DNA from: CAZDML01 sp964506645
GTDB taxonomy: Bacteria > Elusimicrobiota > Elusimicrobia > 2-01-FULL-59-12
Direction of reading: 5' to 3'
DNA length: 9,227 bases
NCBI GenBank assembly: GCA_964506645.1
Contig: CAZDML010000085.1
Coordinates: 1 to 9,227 of the forward strand
Positions 6,187 to 9,227 of this stretch are shown piece by piece (the stretch's first letter is position 1; each line of letters opens with the position of its first letter). The translations under genes were made by a program, and so were the position numbers. The notes below the pieces were generated by a model. That model made no database searches and had not been told where the DNA came from. It saw only the letters and a program-made list of their open reading frames with translations.

Positions 6187-7119
6187 TTAATCGTTGCCAA
6201 TGCGGGTATCCCCAGCGTGCCAGTTGTTGAGTGCAAACCATTTTGCCAGTTTTAGAAAAAATTTATACAGGTACCATTTCCCTTTAAAATCCGGGAATAG
6301 AAAGAGCGGCTGGCTACGCTTTACGAGGGAAGCCAGCGTGGCCGCATCGGTCGGGCTCAGGAGCGATCGACGTGTCGCCCCCTCCAGAAGGGCGCGAGCC
6401 ATGTCGGCATAGCCATAAGCCAGGTACGTCAGTGCAGAACGAACGATCTTGTCGCTGCTGAGCGCTGGCAGCGACACGATCTCCTCCGGCAGACGAAAAT
6501 AGAGTGCGTCCCCATAAATCAGTTCGCCTTTCTTGTTGAGCGTGGTGACCGACCCTTTGCGCTTCCAATAACCGCGCTTAATGTCAAAGAGATGAAAGCC
6601 TTTGGCCGTGACCCAGCTGTGGATCTCGGCAAAGAGCGGCTGACCGACATACATAGGTGCAAATTCCACTTCGATCTCAAGCCCTACGGTACTTTCGAGC
6701 GTATGGCTTCCTCCTTTCAGGATGGCGAGTTCATGTCCCTGGGTGTCGATTTTAATGAAGTCTACATCGTGGACGCTGCTCCCGCTCAGGACGTGATCGA
6801 GCGTATCGGTCTTCAGCGTGATTTTTTTGAGCACATCAAAGCGTTCGACCTCGGGAAATTGTTCGAGTAACGCGTGGTTGGGTTCGAAGGTAGAGGAAAC
6901 TTCTTGCTTACGGCATAGGTGAAAATCGCGCTCCCCAGCCTGATCTGAGAGAGCGGAATTAAAGACCATTGATCCAGCAGGTAACTGGTTCTTTAAGCGC
7001 TCAAATTCGCGTGGGTCCGGCTCAAAGGCGTACGTCTGAATCGGGGTGCCTAGACGTTCCCAGCGTGGGTGAATTCCCCCGCTGGCGCCGATGTCTACGA
7101 TGCGCAGTGCCGGAGTCAT
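6187..7119 (-). CDS. FkbM-family SAM-dependent methyltransferase
   Basis: This enzyme belongs to the class that methylates hydroxyls, often on sugars in glycans and natural products, using S-adenosylmethionine. The SAM-binding motif I is DIGASGG (9-15), followed by the acidic post-motif AFEPD (31-35). The FkbM hallmark DFIKIDTQGHE with its LAILKGG continuation sits at 120-136. The LEIEVEF strand (147-153) and the DALYF strand complete the domain at about residue 210. About 100 further residues follow, rich in Leu/Ala and ending in an aromatic-basic tail (FKGKWYLYKFFLKLAKWF). This tail may be an amphipathic, membrane-touching segment and is longer than in minimal members. No signal peptide is seen. 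The ATG overlaps the stop of the MaoC::SDR gene as ATGA, so the two proteins are made together. The methylated substrate is unknown. A sugar or ulosonic-acid hydroxyl in this locus is likely. Confidence 0.9.
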   Translation of the reverse strand: MTPALRIVDIGASGGIHPRWERLGTPIQTYAFEPDPREFERLKNQLPAGSMVFNSALSDQAGERDFHLCRKQEVSSTFEPNHALLEQFPEVERFDVLKKITLKTDTLDHVLSGSSVHDVDFIKIDTQGHELAILKGGSHTLESTVGLEIEVEFAPMYVGQPLFAEIHSWVTAKGFHLFDIKRGYWKRKGSVTTLNKKGELIYGDALYFRLPEEIVSLPALSSDKIVRSALTYLAYGYADMARALLEGATRRSLLSPTDAATLASLVKRSQPLFLFPDFKGKWYLYKFFLKLAKWFALNNWHAGDTRIGND

Positions 7120-8264
7120 GCGATTTCGGAAAAACCTCCATCCACCGAGATCAGTGTGCCGTTAATTTGCTGGGCGGCATCTGACAAAAGGAAAAGAATC
7201 ACATGGGCGATATCCTCCGGGGCGGTCAGCTTGCCGGTGGGTGTACGAGCCTCCAATCCTTTTAGTATGCGTTCCGGAAGGCCTTCGTTCATCCCGACGG
7301 GGATGAGATTGGGGAGTACGCCGTTCACGGTCATGGCGTGCGCCGCGAAATCAGTGGGTAAAAGTTTTACGACATGCTCAAGCGCCGCTTTCCCCAACGA
7401 GTAGGCGCCATAGTGAGGTTTCGGATATTTTGTCCCCGCCGTGGACCCCATCACCACCATACGGCGAATGGAGGATCCATTTTGTTTAGCCCACTGCGCC
7501 AAACGCAGCGGCACCTCCACCCCGTGCCGCAGGTGGTCACGCACCTGGGACAGATTGTCACTGGCAAAGCCGCGGCTCATCGGGGGCGCACTCAAATGCA
7601 GGATTCCATAATAGGACTCCGCCGGGCAGTCTTTGAGAAAGGCATCGAGAGCATCCGTAGCGTCCAGGTCGACCCGGTGATACCGCACCACAGCATTTTT
7701 ACCAGCTGAAGCGGCCTGACGCGTCAGACAATCGACATCGTAATGCGGAAGAAGCAGAGGAAGCAGGGCTTTGCCAAGACCGCCAGTGCCTCCCGTAACG
7801 AGGAGACGTTTTTTGCCGCCTTTTCTAACTTTTACAGGAAGCGTTGCCGGCACGGCGACTGTTTTAGCCCCTGACTTTTCATGACAGCTAAATGTGACAT
7901 CCGCTTCAAGGACGCGCCATTTTTTAGCCTGATCCTCAATCGTAATGCGCACGACTCCCACATTGCGTTCGGCATTGTAAGAGACGAGTTGGCCATCGAC
8001 TGTGACTGTGGATGGATAGTAAAGCGGTTTCGGAAAGCTGATGGCCATCGAAAGAATCAGGCTGCGTTCTCCGGGAATCTGCATGCCGAGAACGCGGGAA
8101 ACAAGTCCCACCAGAAACGCGCCGTGCGCGATCGGACGGCCGTATTCTGTTTTCTTGGCATAGGCGGCGTCCATGTGTAGCGGGTTTGTGTCCCCGCTGA
8201 GTTTGGCAAAAAGCGTGATGTCTTTGGCTGAAACAGCTACGTCAAAGCGACAATGGTTTTTCAT
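7116..8264 (-). CDS. MaoC-like hydratase / SDR reductase fusion
   Basis: Two enzymes are joined in 382 residues. Residues 1-130 form a MaoC hot-dog domain with the (R)-hydratase motif FAKLSGDTNPLH, keeping catalytic Asp25 and His30, and a GRPIAHGAF helix start. This domain removes or adds water across the 2,3 bond of an acyl thioester. After a linker rich in Ala/Val/Lys (131-152) comes a classical SDR with TGGTGGLG (157-164), catalytic Ser274, Tyr288 and Lys292 (YSLGK), a VLPN segment and the C-terminal VDGGFSE. The usual NNAG motif is replaced by HLSAP, so it is a divergent SDR. The acyl carrier protein gene ends just before it and provides GGAGG 12 nt upstream of the start. Fusion plus context imply processing of an acyl-ACP, by dehydration and then NAD(P)H reduction or the reverse, rather than bulk fatty-acid synthesis. 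The precise acyl group is inferred only from the neighbouring FkbH. Confidence 0.9.
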   Translation of the reverse strand: MKNHCRFDVAVSAKDITLFAKLSGDTNPLHMDAAYAKKTEYGRPIAHGAFLVGLVSRVLGMQIPGERSLILSMAISFPKPLYYPSTVTVDGQLVSYNAERNVGVVRITIEDQAKKWRVLEADVTFSCHEKSGAKTVAVPATLPVKVRKGGKKRLLVTGGTGGLGKALLPLLLPHYDVDCLTRQAASAGKNAVVRYHRVDLDATDALDAFLKDCPAESYYGILHLSAPPMSRGFASDNLSQVRDHLRHGVEVPLRLAQWAKQNGSSIRRMVVMGSTAGTKYPKPHYGAYSLGKAALEHVVKLLPTDFAAHAMTVNGVLPNLIPVGMNEGLPERILKGLEARTPTGKLTAPEDIAHVILFLLSDAAQQINGTLISVDGGFSEIA

Positions 8265-8268
8265 GGAA

Positions 8269-8520
8269 TCAGGACGCCTCCGTAGGGAGTTTGGCTTTCA
8301 CAATCTCAAGTGCCGTTTGGAACGAGTTTAACTCGATGACCTCGGCATCGGTGAGTGTGATGCCAAAATCCTGTTCGATCGCAACGACCAGCTTTAAATG
8401 GTTCAGACTGTCCCAATGCAAACAATTGAGGCGCGTGCGCTGTTCGGGGGGCACGGTTTCGCGGATGAGAATCTCCGAGAAAATTCGTTTTAAGCCCTCG
8501 GTCATTTCGTGAGCCTTCAT
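8269..8520 (-). CDS. Dedicated acyl carrier protein
   Basis: This small four-helix carrier of 83 residues would be modified with 4'-phosphopantetheine on Ser38 in the motif WDSLNHLKL, the D-S-L signature of ACPs. The acidic helix II continues as VVAIEQDFGITL, and TDAEVIELNSFQTALEIV is a typical ACP helix III/IV region. It is not the housekeeping AcpP, which carries DSLDTVEL. The WDSLNH variant is common in stand-alone ACPs beside FkbH-like proteins in polyketide and glycan loci. The start codon overlaps the FkbH stop (ATGA), coupling carrier and loading enzyme, and the gene ends 4 bp before the MaoC::SDR start. It would hold the C3 unit made by FkbH while the fusion enzyme works on it. A second Met at residue 6 is a possible alternative start. 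Confidence 0.92.
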   Translation of the reverse strand: MKAHEMTEGLKRIFSEILIRETVPPEQRTRLNCLHWDSLNHLKLVVAIEQDFGITLTDAEVIELNSFQTALEIVKAKLPTEAS

Positions 8521-9131
8521 GAGAGTGCTCCGTGTGGAACATGGATGCGCATCTGGGTTTGCTCAAGTAGCTCTTTGCCGGCTTTCAGCAAGACCTCCCG
8601 CGAGATCCGCCAGGGGGTCTTAGCGGGGTCGGTAACAAATCCTTTGAGGAAGCGCAGGGTCGGTTCGTTTTTGTCGGTTTTCTGAAAGGGTCCTTCAATC
8701 CACTGCAGGGTTTCGGAGCCTTCGATCAAACTTTTGAGAACAGCGGTTTCAACCCCGCGTCCGAAGGCCCGGCAGCTGACAACCAAGTGATGGAGGACAA
8801 TCCCCTGTCCTTGCTTCTCGCCCACAACGACGGCAATTGTTCCGAAATCACCGAAACGGTCCTTCAGCTCAGCCGAGAGACAAAAGGCGTGCGGCCGTTG
8901 TGCGAGCCGTGCAAAATCTTCCTTCGTTAGACGGGCTCCCGTCAGGTTAAATTGATTGGTTTTATTGATGAGTTCGAGGGAACGGGAGTCAGTGAAGGCT
9001 TTGCCGTGCAGCGTTAGTTCCAGTTGAAGATCCTTTAAATAATCCAGGCCCGTGGAAGCCGTGGTATTCTGCGTGATGAACAGCTGGCGGCCTTTTTCCT
9101 GCTCACGATCTCGCTGGCCTAAGGCGGTGAC
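8517..9131 (-). pseudogene. FkbH-like protein, C-terminal part only (truncated or chimeric)
   Basis: FkbH-like proteins combine an HAD phosphatase domain with a GNAT-like C-terminal domain. The best-studied ones take glycerate from 1,3-bisphosphoglycerate and load it on an ACP as glyceryl-ACP. Only the C-terminal about 204 residues are here, and they carry the family hallmarks: ELINKTNQFNLTG, LKDRFGDFGTIAVV and VVSCRAFGRGVETAVL, then the FxKTDKNEP and FLKGF segments. Reading upstream, homology (DREQEKGRQLF, DYLKDLQLEL) persists to about 9115, and an in-frame TAG stands at 9134-9132. No ATG, GTG or TTG occurs in frame before the internal GTG at 8825, so this piece cannot start normally. The whole HAD domain is missing, and none of the three minus-strand frames of 9132-9227 resembles it. 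It is coupled to the ACP gene by an ATGA overlap. If the break is an assembly artefact, the real gene is intact. Confidence 0.85.
9121..9130 (+). promoter_or_regulatory. Near-perfect Shine-Dalgarno on the plus strand
   Basis: The plus strand reads AAGGCGGTGA, matching the anti-Shine-Dalgarno complement AAGGAGGTGA at nine of ten bases. It ends 3 bases before an ATG at 9134. It would be an unlikely sequence inside an antisense fkbH codon run, and it marks the likely start of a different gene. Confidence 0.55.
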
Positions 9132-9133
9132 CT

Positions 9134-9227
9134 ATGGCAAACGAAAGGGACAAGCTGCGCGCCGCACTGGGCGCAGCGAATAGCCGAATGGATGTGCGCA
9201 AGCAATCCGCGACCAGCGAGGGCGCTG
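9134..9227 (+). CDS. Start of an unidentified plus-strand gene, cut by window end
   Basis: An ATG at 9134 opens a frame of 31 codons that runs off the window. The product is hydrophilic and helix-prone (MANERDKLRAALGAANSRM, then many charged and small residues), with no signal peptide. It has the strong RBS noted at 9121-9130. Base composition here is visibly more GC-rich than in the neighbouring fkbH fragment. It is the only plus-strand start in the window with good support, and it faces away from the operon. I cannot name a family from 31 residues. It is either a divergent neighbour gene brought in by rearrangement or foreign sequence joined by assembly. Confidence 0.4.
   Translation, partial: MANERDKLRAALGAANSRMDVRKQSATSEGA

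Noticed and set aside
9110..9220. 8-base inverted repeat CTCGCTGG / CCAGCGAG around the right-end junction
   Set aside because: It is too short and too far apart to be a mobile-element end or a terminator. Such matches are expected by chance in GC-rich DNA.
1..9227. Search for CRISPR arrays, tRNA or rRNA genes, insertion sequences and direct repeats
   Set aside because: By eye I see no regularly spaced repeats, no tRNA-like cloverleaf segment, no rRNA stretch and no transposase motif. Almost all sequence is taken up by coupled enzyme genes.

Overview
The window looks like an internal piece of a surface-glycan (O-antigen-like, capsule-like or cell-surface glycolipid) biosynthesis locus from a Gram-negative-type bacterium. 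It is probably a metagenome or draft assembly, because it contains a run of N at 221-230 and a suspicious junction near 9131. I cannot fix the phylum from sequence alone. The CMP-ulosonate-type cytidylyltransferase and the O-antigen-like gene content point to a bacterium with a complex outer surface.

Nearly all of the DNA is coding, and every convincing gene but one fragment lies on the minus strand, so the locus reads from right to left. Transcription order is: truncated FkbH-like protein (8517-9131), acyl carrier protein (8269-8520), MaoC hydratase::SDR reductase fusion (7116-8264), FkbM-type methyltransferase (6187-7119), HpaI-type class II aldolase (5401-6165), KdsB-like cytidylyltransferase (4600-5400), D-2-hydroxyacid dehydrogenase (3656-4603), NAD-dependent epimerase (2746-3636), B12-type radical SAM enzyme (991-2703), HAD phosphatase (311-967) and an unidentified gene split by the assembly gap (1-314). 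Four gene junctions share ATGA stop/start overlaps, and most other gaps are under 25 bp, so the genes are translationally coupled and very likely an operon. A good extended -10 promoter lies in the only non-coding gap of note (2704-2745) and would start a sub-transcript for the last three genes.

Two chemical modules can be read. The first (FkbH, ACP, MaoC::SDR) looks like a machine that loads a C3 glyceryl-type unit on an ACP and then dehydrates and/or reduces it. The second (HpaI aldolase, HAD phosphatase, KdsB-like transferase, with the 2-hydroxyacid dehydrogenase) mirrors the logic of the Kdo pathway (KdsA-KdsC-KdsB). It has a pyruvate aldolase in place of KdsA and a cytidylyltransferase whose sugar-recognition motifs differ from true KdsB. 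My inference is that the locus makes and CMP-activates an unusual 3-deoxy-ulosonic acid and may decorate it, or another sugar, with a C3 acyl group and a methyl group. The B12 radical SAM enzyme could add a further unusual modification. No glycosyltransferase or acyltransferase that I can recognise is inside the window.

The right end is odd. FkbH homology stops abruptly at about 9115-9131 without any start codon, and a different open frame on the plus strand begins at 9134 behind a near-perfect Shine-Dalgarno sequence. This is either an assembly chimera or a real rearrangement that beheaded FkbH.
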